From Deltaproteobacteria bacterium (lineage in GTDB: Bacteria > Desulfobacterota > Desulfobacteria > Desulfobacterales > JAUVGT01): a stretch of DNA of 5,961 nucleotides. Under the pieces are notes generated by a model that saw nothing but the letters and a program-made list of their open reading frames with translations, did no database searches and was not told the origin of the DNA. The stretch covers positions 1-5,961 of the forward strand of contig JAUVGT010000305.1 in NCBI GenBank assembly GCA_030593645.1. The letters run 5' to 3'. A program made the position numbers and the translations under genes. Below are positions 1 through 5,920 of this stretch, piece after piece. Numbering within the stretch: the first letter of the stretch is position 1; each line of letters starts with the position of its first letter.

Positions 1-458
1 CCATAGAATACGCGATCCCAAAAGTACACTTATTCCTAAAAGAAGAGGGCGTACGGGATGAAATCTGTCTGATCGCCAGTGGCGGAATCCGAAACGCGTT
101 AGACGCGGCTAAAGCCATTGCCCTGGGTGCGGACGGTGTGGTCATCGGTACCGCGGAACTTGTTGCTCTTGAATGCGTTCGGTGCGGAAATTGTGAAAGC
201 GGCAGGGGGTGCGCGCGCGGAATTGCCACCACCGATTCTGAACTTGGTGGAATGATAACCGAAGAATATGCGGAACAGCGTATCGTTAACATGTACATGG
301 CATGGCGAAAAGAGTGGTGCGATCTGCTGAGGCAATGTGGTATGAAAAGCATCAAAGAACTTGTGGGCCGCTCAGATCTTCTGGTTCATCTTGATTACCT
401 TGAAGAGGAAGAACGACAGAAATATCAACAGGCCCCACAGAAAAGTCTGATCATATAA
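1..458 (+). CDS. Glutamate synthase, FMN/Fe-S synthase-domain subunit (C-terminal end, 5'-truncated by window)
   Basis: Only the last 151 complete codons, read from base 3, lie in the window. The translation contains the end of an FMN-binding TIM barrel: LIASGGIRNALDAAKA followed by ALGADGVVIGTAEL, the glycine-rich strand and helix that hold the FMN phosphate in GltB-type synthases and related flavoproteins. Next comes a cysteine cluster, CVRCGNCESGRGC, then ARGIATTD, which matches the position of the Fe-S cluster and the CPxGIATxD signature of glutamate synthases. The C-terminal tail (TEEYAEQRIVNMYMAWRKEW and after) is helical and highly charged. Role in the family: FMN and an Fe-S cluster transfer electrons to the 2-iminoglutarate formed from 2-oxoglutarate and ammonia. 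The next gene, 20 bp downstream, supplies the amidotransferase and GXGXG domains, so the two almost certainly form one enzyme and one operon. The family is certain; the full length and any N-terminal domain cannot be seen. Confidence 0.92.
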   Translation, partial: IEYAIPKVHLFLKEEGVRDEICLIASGGIRNALDAAKAIALGADGVVIGTAELVALECVRCGNCESGRGCARGIATTDSELGGMITEEYAEQRIVNMYMAWRKEWCDLLRQCGMKSIKELVGRSDLLVHLDYLEEEERQKYQQAPQKSLII

Positions 459-468
459 ATAAGAGTAT

Positions 469-472
469 AGGA
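469..472 (+). promoter_or_regulatory. Ribosome binding site for the amidotransferase/GXGXG gene
   Basis: AGGA sits 6 bases before the ATG at 479, in the 20-bp gap after the upstream stop codon. It is a modest but well-placed Shine-Dalgarno site. It supports the ATG at 479 as the start, and there is no other ATG before the catalytic cysteine. Confidence 0.6.
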
Positions 473-478
473 CCAATA

Positions 479-3109
479 ATGAAATACAGGAACGATTCAC
501 TCATTCAAAAAATACATTCCTCACGGGGAAAAATACCAAACCTTTCAATACGACACAAAAAGTCCGCGGAAGAAGGCGGATGCGGTGTCACCGGTTTTAT
601 CTCTTCAATTCCTGTGAGCGGTAGACATATATATGAGCCCTCAATCCAGATGCACAACCGCGGTAACGGGAAGGGCGGCGGTATTGCTGCTGTCGGCCTG
701 TCGGCCGATGATATGGGAGTAACCCAGGACATACTCGATACCCATTACATACTCCAGGTTGCGTTACTTCAACCGGAGGCATTAAAAGATGTTGAAAAAA
801 GCAATATTACACCCTTCTTTGATATCCATCGGGCGGAGATGCTGCCCACGGTTGATGATTTCAGGGAAGTTGAAGGTTTGGAAGTCAGACCGCCGGATAT
901 CCAGCGGTACTTTGTCCGTGTTAAAAACAAAGTCCTTGACAGGTTTATTGAAGAAAACAATTTTCAGGATATGGATCCACGAAAGGCTGAGGATGAATTT
1001 GTTTATCAAAATTCAACACGCCTGAATCAGAAGTACTATTCTTCGCTTGGCGAACAAAAAGCGTTTGTGCTTTCCCAGGGCCGTAATATCATGATACTTA
1101 AAATTGTGGGTTATGCTGAAAGAGTGATACAGTATTACCTTTTGGATGATTTTAAAGCCCACGGATGGATCGCTCACCAAAGATACCCGACCAAAGGACG
1201 CGTATGGCATCCGGGCGGCGCCCATCCTTTCAGCGGTATGGATGAAGCCCTTGTGCATAACGGGGATTTTGCGAACTACCATGCGGTAACCGAATACCTG
1301 AATCAGCACAATATTTACCCCCAGTTTCTCACAGATACTGAGGTGTCTGTTCTGCTGTTTGATTTATGGAATCGGACATTCAATTATCCCATGGAATATA
1401 TCATTGAAGCCATGGCACCGACCACTGAACATGATTTTGATCTACTTCCGGCAGCCAAACAGCATATCTATAGATATATTCAGTCGGGTCATATTCAGGC
1501 TTCACCCGATGGCCCCTGGTTTTTTATCATTGCCCGAAATAATCCTTATAAAAACCATTTTCAGCTTCTTGGCATCACCGACACATCAATGCTCAGACCC
1601 CAGGTTTTTGCGCTGCAGGAAGGTGAGGTTCAGATCGGATTGGTCTGCTCCGAAAAACAGGCCATTGATGCCACACTCCAGAGTCTGGCTTCTGAGGACA
1701 GCCGTTTCAGCCCGGTTGCCGATAAATACTGGAACGCCAGGGGAGGGAGCGCATCGGACGGCGGTACATTTATATTTACAATCAAGGACTCAGGAAAAGG
1801 GGATGGTACCAAGAGACTGGTTTGCACCAATAAATTCGGAGAACGTATTAAGGTCAGAACGGACCAGGAGCAATATAGACCCGATATTCCGCTTGAACCC
1901 GTAGAGAATGAAAATGAAATTGCCGGTGCCGTATCAAAAGGTCTTTCAATTGAATCCCTTGAGGATTTTAAGGAGTACTGCATAACCCATATGAGAGACT
2001 GGAAGTTTTCCGATCTGGTTTGTCTGACAGATGAAATTGTTAAGCAGGGAAATGATAGTTCTCTTAAGACCAGGTCCGCAATTGAGATATTAACATTTTT
2101 AAATGACCGAAAATACCCCACGGGGAACAAAAAGAGAAGCTCTGTATTAAACATTCTCAGAAACAGTCAAACGAAAATATTTAACAGCATACCCACAATT
2201 GAAAGCGCAGATAACGGGTTGTACTGTTATATTGACTGGTCTTCACGCACGGCAATACGGCCGCCGAAGGATAACGAAAAAATACTGGTGATCAATGCCA
2301 GGGATTTTCCCCCTGAAGGTGATGAGTGTGATGCACGCCTGATTTGTAAAGCTTATCAGGAAGGATGGAAGCAATTCATCTGTTACGGATATAAAGGGCA
2401 GAGATTTTGCGGCTGCGGACTGAGTAAAGGATCCGATAATGTCCGGATCGATGTATATGATAGTTCAGGGGATTACCTGGCATCCGGAATTGACGGCCTT
2501 GAGATTTATGTTCATGGAAATGCCCAGGATCAGCTCGGGCAGGTCATGAAAAGGGGAAAGCTCGTTGTCTACGGAGATGTGGGACAGACTTTCATGTACG
2601 GCGCCAAAGGCGGAGAAGTATATATAATGGCCAACGCGGCCGGCCGGCCTCTCATCAACGCGGTCGGAAAACCGAGAGTGATCATCAACGGAACATGTCT
2701 CGATTATCTTGCGGAATCTTTTATGGCTGGAGATCCCCTTAATGGAGGCGGTTTTGTGATTGTGAACGGTATGGAAATTAATGATGACGGAGAAATAAGC
2801 GAACTGCCAAATCCATATCCCGGATCAAATCTGTTTTCACTTGCTTCCGGCGGTGCTATTTACTTAAGGGATCCAAACGACAGGTTAGTGGATGAACAAT
2901 TAAACGGCGGCGAAGTCGTTAAACTCAGTCCTGCGGATTGGGAACTTATTCTGCCTTATCTCAAAGAGAACGAAAAATTATTCGGCATTTCAGTTGAAAA
3001 CAATCTGCTTACTGTGCAGGGTAAAAAAAGAGAATATCGGGAAGTCTACCGCAAGGTACAGGCGGGCAACCTGGATGTTTTAGCCAGTCAGGCGGATTCG
3101 GATGAATAA
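479..3109 (+). CDS. Glutamate synthase subunit: class II glutamine amidotransferase fused to GXGXG domain
   Basis: This is an 876-aa protein. Residues 35 to about 430 are a GltB-type class II amidotransferase. The catalytic cysteine is Cys35 in GGCGVTGF, HNRGNGKGGG (58-67) fits the substrate-binding arginine region, AHQRYPT lies at 232-238, and HNGDF at 260-264 supplies the Asn-Gly of the oxyanion hole. The Cys-to-Asn-Gly distance (226 residues) is close to that of GltB and much longer than in PurF or GlmS. Residues about 440-600 form a linker with NDRKYPTGNKKRSS (542-555). Residues about 603-800 hold NARDFPPEGDE and the GXGXG beta-helix (GIDGLEIYVHG, RGKLVVYGDVGQTFMYGAKGG, INGTCLDYLAESFMAG). 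The tail to 876 has DWELILPYLKENEKLFGI. The 34 residues before Cys35 may be a propeptide removed to expose the nucleophile, as in GltB. It should release ammonia from glutamine and pass it to the FMN subunit encoded just upstream. The GATase-GXGXG fusion without the FMN domain differs from the single-chain GltB order. The function is well supported; the exact electron donor is unknown. Confidence 0.93.
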   Translation: MKYRNDSLIQKIHSSRGKIPNLSIRHKKSAEEGGCGVTGFISSIPVSGRHIYEPSIQMHNRGNGKGGGIAAVGLSADDMGVTQDILDTHYILQVALLQPEALKDVEKSNITPFFDIHRAEMLPTVDDFREVEGLEVRPPDIQRYFVRVKNKVLDRFIEENNFQDMDPRKAEDEFVYQNSTRLNQKYYSSLGEQKAFVLSQGRNIMILKIVGYAERVIQYYLLDDFKAHGWIAHQRYPTKGRVWHPGGAHPFSGMDEALVHNGDFANYHAVTEYLNQHNIYPQFLTDTEVSVLLFDLWNRTFNYPMEYIIEAMAPTTEHDFDLLPAAKQHIYRYIQSGHIQASPDGPWFFIIARNNPYKNHFQLLGITDTSMLRPQVFALQEGEVQIGLVCSEKQAIDATLQSLASEDSRFSPVADKYWNARGGSASDGGTFIFTIKDSGKGDGTKRLVCTNKFGERIKVRTDQEQYRPDIPLEPVENENEIAGAVSKGLSIESLEDFKEYCITHMRDWKFSDLVCLTDEIVKQGNDSSLKTRSAIEILTFLNDRKYPTGNKKRSSVLNILRNSQTKIFNSIPTIESADNGLYCYIDWSSRTAIRPPKDNEKILVINARDFPPEGDECDARLICKAYQEGWKQFICYGYKGQRFCGCGLSKGSDNVRIDVYDSSGDYLASGIDGLEIYVHGNAQDQLGQVMKRGKLVVYGDVGQTFMYGAKGGEVYIMANAAGRPLINAVGKPRVIINGTCLDYLAESFMAGDPLNGGGFVIVNGMEINDDGEISELPNPYPGSNLFSLASGGAIYLRDPNDRLVDEQLNGGEVVKLSPADWELILPYLKENEKLFGISVENNLLTVQGKKREYREVYRKVQAGNLDVLASQADSDE

Positions 3110-3110
3110 T

Positions 3111-3137
3111 AAAAGATGTTCGACGTTCATCTTTTTT
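3111..3137. terminator. Possible bidirectional terminator between convergent genes
   Basis: An 8-bp perfect stem, AAAAGATG (3111-3118) with CATCTTTT (3128-3135), encloses a 9-base loop. It starts 2 bases after the glutamate synthase stop codon and runs into TTTTTT (3132-3137). On the minus strand the same hairpin is followed by TTTTATTATT and lies 24 bases past the stop of the ribbon-protein gene. The stem is AT-rich and so weak, but its position between two convergent stops, 51 bp apart, favours a shared terminator. Confidence 0.6.
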
Positions 3138-3160
3138 AATCCATCATCCCGCCTTTTCAT

Positions 3161-4390
3161 TTACAGATTCTTCGCAAACTTCATCTGGTTTTTTCTGATG
3201 GTATAATTACAAATCGGCTGGAATAATTCCTGATGTCTTCTATGAAATGCGATGTACACCAGAAGATAGCTTTTGGGGGTTATCTCAATACTGTCAAATT
3301 CGGGCAGATAGATTCTCCTGGGTTTTATAAAATCAGACAGAATCGTTTTAAGACTTTCAATGGCCTGGTCAATGGGCAATGTTACCGGATAAATATCGGC
3401 ATCCGGAAATTTGTTAACCAGTTTTTCCTTTGGCTGTGTCAGGGTCATTCTGACAGCCAGGGGCATAAACGTCTGGGGCCTGATTTTAAAAGCAGGGGAC
3501 CAGAAGTTAAATAATACCTCCTCCATTTCCTTTCGGATCACTTTAGGCATATTTGCAAGCTTAACCAGATCTGCATAAGAGTTAAGCTTGATTTCTGAAA
3601 CATCCGCTTTAATACGCCAGAAAGGAAGATATATCATGTCATCTCCGGTATCGGGTATATAAGCGAACTTCAACCTGTCGAGTTTATTTTTTTTTGACTG
3701 CCATGCGGAGCTGCAATTTTTGCAAATCAAAGCCAGAGAATCCTTCTCTCCTTCAAGATCCCAGCCGCAGCTGGGGCATAAGGTGGGTAGAAATTTTATT
3801 TTCCAGTCCGGAGGACCTCCGGGCAGTGACTCTAAATCAAAATGTTCAAGAGGTCTGGTCGGAATCGATTCATTTAAAACAGCATCATAAATCTTATGCT
3901 TCACATAATAGGGTGAATAAATCAGGCTGATACTTTCTCCAATATGAGCCTGGTGGTAAACAGGTTTTGGAAGGGAAAGTTCGAATCTTTCTTCAAATAT
4001 ACTGATGACCTGATCAAATGACAGTCTGGGTTTCATAAAATAACCCGGTGTATCCGGGGCGACAAACTTCAACTTTAAAGCCTGACTTCTGAAACCCAGT
4101 GAATGAGAAAAAAAATCTGAATCAACGGCCTGATGGCTGATATCGATGAAACGCTGTTCAATTCCGGCAGGAACGCTGGAAAAGAGCATTCCCTTAAACC
4201 GCCAATAGGGGACATATAGAAGATTTGCGTCTTCCGGTGCCTTGTTCGGCAGCATGTAACGGAAGTAGTCCCTGGAATAAAGATATGACTTGACCCTGCA
4301 GAAATCACAGGAAAAAAGACGATCTGTTTCTTCAAGTACGGCAGGCGCACCGCATTGTGGGCACTGAAGTTCGATTAAGAGAGTTGACAT
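3161..4390 (-). CDS. Duplicated zinc-ribbon protein, partner of SPFH protein (unknown function)
   Basis: This is a 409-aa protein with no recognisable enzyme motif, signal peptide or membrane segment. It has two four-cysteine ribbons, CPQC...CDFC (Cys10, 13, 28, 31) and CPSC...CKNC (Cys205, 208, 223, 226), with identical 14-residue spacing between the CxxC pairs. Exactly 26 residues after the last cysteine of each ribbon comes a matching motif: LLYVPYWRFKG (57-67) and MIYLPFWRIKA (252-262). Further matches are LSFDQVISIF (123-132) with LPIDQAIESL (338-347), and LIYSPYYVKHKIYDAV (156-171) with LLVYIAFHRRHQELF (376-390). The protein is therefore a tandem duplication of a ribbon plus a beta-rich module. 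An in-frame TAA lies two codons before the ATG, so the start is fixed, although no clear Shine-Dalgarno site precedes it. The gene begins 20 bp after the SPFH gene on the same strand, so coupled translation is likely. Similar ribbon proteins accompany YdjI-type SPFH proteins. A structural or adaptor role is an inference. Confidence 0.85.
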   Translation of the reverse strand: MSTLLIELQCPQCGAPAVLEETDRLFSCDFCRVKSYLYSRDYFRYMLPNKAPEDANLLYVPYWRFKGMLFSSVPAGIEQRFIDISHQAVDSDFFSHSLGFRSQALKLKFVAPDTPGYFMKPRLSFDQVISIFEERFELSLPKPVYHQAHIGESISLIYSPYYVKHKIYDAVLNESIPTRPLEHFDLESLPGGPPDWKIKFLPTLCPSCGWDLEGEKDSLALICKNCSSAWQSKKNKLDRLKFAYIPDTGDDMIYLPFWRIKADVSEIKLNSYADLVKLANMPKVIRKEMEEVLFNFWSPAFKIRPQTFMPLAVRMTLTQPKEKLVNKFPDADIYPVTLPIDQAIESLKTILSDFIKPRRIYLPEFDSIEITPKSYLLVYIAFHRRHQELFQPICNYTIRKNQMKFAKNL

Positions 4391-4410
4391 GAGAGGTTAT
4401 GAAACCACTT

Positions 4411-5538
4411 TTAAAGTTTTTCTCCGCACTTCATACAAAATTTCGAATCACTGATATTTTCATTACTGCATTTTGAACATATTTTGGGCTCATCTTTTTC
4501 TTCGGCAGACTGCCCGCACCTGGAGCAGAATTTTGCACCTGGAGTCAGGTTTTTATGGCAGTTTAAGCATTGCTTAAACACAAGCTGCTGATGACCGCAG
4601 GAAGGACAGAATTTTGCGTCTGTAGGGACCGGGACATTGCAGTCAGGGCACAGATAATGTCCTTCTTTGTCTTTCGGGACAGCCACCTGGCCGGTTTTGG
4701 AAAAATATTGCGCGAACATGGCAGGCATCATTAACCCAAGGCTTGTTCCCATAGCGCCTCCCGAACCTTCCGACTCAGACGATTTTTCCATGGCCATGGC
4801 CGCTTTCATCTGCATGAGTTTGTTCATATCTTTAAATACACCCATACGGCTTCGATCATCAATGGCCTTCTGAACTTCAGGCGGCGGTGTAATCGAATTC
4901 ATGTATAGCTGTGAGAGACCCAACCCAAAATGACTGAAGTCCTCCTGAAGACGTTTAGCCAGTCCCTGGGCAAGTTCATCATATTTAGAGGGCAGGTTCA
5001 GGATTGAGTCTATGGTTTCGCCCATATAGTCATTGAATCTGGAAACAATCACACGGTTTAGATACTCTTCAATCTCCATGGTTGTGAACATGCCTTTTGT
5101 TCCCACCAGGTTGTTGACAAAAAGGACCGGTTGAACCACCCGCAGGTTGAAAATACCAAACGCACGCAGACGAATCAGGCCAAGTTCGGAGTCCTTAAAC
5201 GCAACCGGATCCCGTGTGCCCCATTTAAGATTGGTAAATACCTTCATATTTACGATATATACTTCAGCCCGGAGTGGACTTGTCATCCCCCAGGGGATGC
5301 TGGCAATTTTTGTAAGAATCGGAATATTCATTGTTTTCAAAGTGTGGCGGCCGGGTCCAAACGCTTCGATGGCCTTACCCTGATAAAAGAAAATACCGAC
5401 CTGGCTCTCGCGAATGGTCAATTGAGCGCCCCATTTTATTTCACCGGAGCCTTCTTCGGGAATGCGATGGACAATTTCCTGACCTGTTTCATCAAACCAT
5501 TCTATATTTTCAAGGAAAATCAAATTATTCATACCCAT
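4411..5538 (-). CDS. SPFH/band-7 domain protein with three C-terminal zinc ribbons (YdjI/COG4260 type)
   Basis: This is a 375-aa protein when started at the ATG ending at 5538. Residues about 8-235 are an SPFH domain of the YdjI (virion-core-like) branch: IEWFDETGQEIVHRIP, then GAQLTIRESQVGIFFYQGK and EAFGPGRHTLKTMNIPIL (about 37-76), and FGLGLSQLYMNSITPPPEVQKAI near 204-226. A Met/Ala/Gly-rich linker follows (about 239-283). The C-terminus carries three ribbons, all CX2CX10CX2C: Cys297/300/311/314, Cys324/327/338/341 and Cys354/357/368/371. No membrane helix is seen, so the protein probably binds the membrane peripherally and oligomerises, as SPFH proteins do. Start choice: AAGGAG lies 9 bases before this ATG, the conserved family sequence begins right after it, and the longer in-frame extension to a TTG at 5670 overlaps two promoters. 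A second ATG two codons in is possible but worse spaced. It leads the operon with the ribbon-protein gene. In Bacillus the related YdjI is linked to a PspA-like protein and membrane stress; the role here is inferred. Confidence 0.9.
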   Translation of the reverse strand: MGMNNLIFLENIEWFDETGQEIVHRIPEEGSGEIKWGAQLTIRESQVGIFFYQGKAIEAFGPGRHTLKTMNIPILTKIASIPWGMTSPLRAEVYIVNMKVFTNLKWGTRDPVAFKDSELGLIRLRAFGIFNLRVVQPVLFVNNLVGTKGMFTTMEIEEYLNRVIVSRFNDYMGETIDSILNLPSKYDELAQGLAKRLQEDFSHFGLGLSQLYMNSITPPPEVQKAIDDRSRMGVFKDMNKLMQMKAAMAMEKSSESEGSGGAMGTSLGLMMPAMFAQYFSKTGQVAVPKDKEGHYLCPDCNVPVPTDAKFCPSCGHQQLVFKQCLNCHKNLTPGAKFCSRCGQSAEEKDEPKICSKCSNENISDSKFCMKCGEKL

Positions 5539-5547
5539 GTCGCATGT

Positions 5548-5553
5548 CTCCTT
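5548..5553 (-). promoter_or_regulatory. Ribosome binding site deciding the SPFH gene start
   Basis: On the minus strand this reads AAGGAG, a full-consensus site, 9 bases before the ATG at 5536-5538 and 15 before the ATG at 5530-5532. It favours the first of these and argues against the TTG at 5670. Confidence 0.8.
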
Positions 5554-5601
5554 ATCAAGAGGTGAATATCTAATAAGACTGCTTCTATATTGTTTATTTA
5601 T

Positions 5602-5630
5602 ATTATATTCGGAATGAGGTTTCTTTTCAA
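5602..5630 (-). promoter_or_regulatory. Sigma-70-type promoter P2 for the SPFH operon
   Basis: On the minus strand, TTGAAA (5625-5630) is separated by 17 bases from TATAAT (5602-5607). That is a perfect -10 and a 5/6 -35 at ideal spacing. Transcription would start near 5595, giving a leader of roughly 55-60 bases before the ATG ending at 5538. Confidence 0.65.
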
Positions 5631-5641
5631 CCACTTCTGCC

Positions 5642-5670
5642 AACATAAGAGAAGAAAGAATGAAAGTCAA
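5642..5670 (-). promoter_or_regulatory. Sigma-70-type promoter P1 for the SPFH operon
   Basis: On the minus strand, TTGACT (5665-5670) is followed after 17 bases by TATGTT (5642-5647). The -35 matches 5/6 and the -10 matches 4/6. It lies 40 bp upstream of P2 in the same direction, so the operon may have tandem promoters. The TTG of this -35 box is the same triplet that opens the long version of the SPFH reading frame. Confidence 0.45.
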
Positions 5671-5676
5671 GTAAAA

Positions 5677-5690
5677 AAGTACTAATACTT
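5677..5690. promoter_or_regulatory. A-tract-flanked palindrome upstream of P1 (candidate operator)
   Basis: AAGTA (5677-5681) and TACTT (5686-5690) form an inverted repeat around CTAA, with a run of six A on each side (5673-5678 and 5691-5696). The centre is about 48 bases upstream of the expected P1 start, a usual place for a regulator site or an UP-like element. In such AT-rich sequence a 5-bp arm can arise by chance. Confidence 0.25.
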
Positions 5691-5738
5691 AAAAAACGAT
5701 CATTCAATGCGATAATAAAATGTTTTACAGGGTTAATA

Positions 5739-5792
5739 ATGCAACCAAGCGAAGAAGGAGGGGACGTCCGTAAAAAACTAATTATCTTTTGA
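5739..5792 (+). CDS. Possible 17-codon leader or small peptide
   Basis: ATG at 5739 opens MQPSEEGGDVRKKLIIF and stops at TGA 5790-5792. A weak AGGG lies 6 bases before the ATG, and a strong hairpin with a T-rich tail starts 14 bases after the stop. The layout of a short frame followed by a terminator recalls a leader peptide or the remnant end of a lost gene. The codon composition shows no run of one amino acid of the kind that marks a classical amino-acid attenuator. A chance frame this short is quite possible. Confidence 0.15.
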   Translation: MQPSEEGGDVRKKLIIF

Positions 5793-5806
5793 AATGCCTA
5801 CCAGTC

Positions 5807-5843
5807 AAGCGATAGAGCGGAGTTCTCTATCGCTTTATTATTT
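5807..5843 (+). terminator. Orphan intrinsic terminator
   Basis: A perfect 11-bp stem, AAGCGATAGAG (5807-5817) with CTCTATCGCTT (5825-5835), has a 7-base loop and is followed on the plus strand by TTTATTATTT (5834-5843). The minus-strand side lacks a T tract, so it points to plus-strand transcripts. No plus-strand gene precedes it after 3109 in the window, apart from the doubtful 17-codon frame. The stem is strong; the interrupted U tract is only moderate. Confidence 0.6.
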
Positions 5844-5876
5844 AATGGAGTCATCCTTAAGCGGGGGACTTAGGGC

Positions 5877-5920
5877 AATTGACAAATTGGGAAAACTTCG
5901 GGTACGTAATTGAAAAATTG
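5877..5920. repeat. 13-bp direct repeat, 31 bp apart
   Basis: AATTGACAAATTG (5877-5889) and AATTGAAAAATTG (5908-5920) differ at one base. Each unit is itself a small inverted repeat (AATT around a short spacer). The 31-bp offset is about three helical turns, which would place two bound proteins on the same DNA face. It could be a pair of operator half-sites or iterons, but the low complexity makes chance similarity possible. Confidence 0.3.

Noticed and set aside
1359..1904. A 181-codon plus-strand frame inside the glutamate synthase gene
   Set aside because: It lies fully within a gene with clear family motifs, in another frame, and shows no domain of its own.
1630..2154. A 174-codon minus-strand frame opposite the glutamate synthase gene
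   Set aside because: It is antisense to a well-supported coding region and has no recognisable domain or upstream ribosome binding site.
5131..5565. A 144-codon plus-strand frame opposite the SPFH gene
   Set aside because: It is the complement of the conserved SPFH domain coding sequence and has no family similarity.
5625..5645. Sigma-54-like promoter (TTGGCAG...GGTTGAA) on the minus strand upstream of the SPFH gene
   Set aside because: The -24 part TTGGCA fits, but the -12 part reads TTGAA instead of TTGCA and the spacing is one base too long. The sigma-70-type elements explain the region better.
5539..5670. A 44-residue N-terminal extension of the SPFH protein from the TTG at 5670
   Set aside because: It overlaps both promoters, has no ribosome binding site of its own at the TTG, is not similar to the family, and a consensus AAGGAG sits before the later ATG.
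5845..5913. A 22-codon plus-strand frame (ATG at 5845)
   Set aside because: It has no ribosome binding site, starts within two bases of the terminator tail and resembles no known protein.
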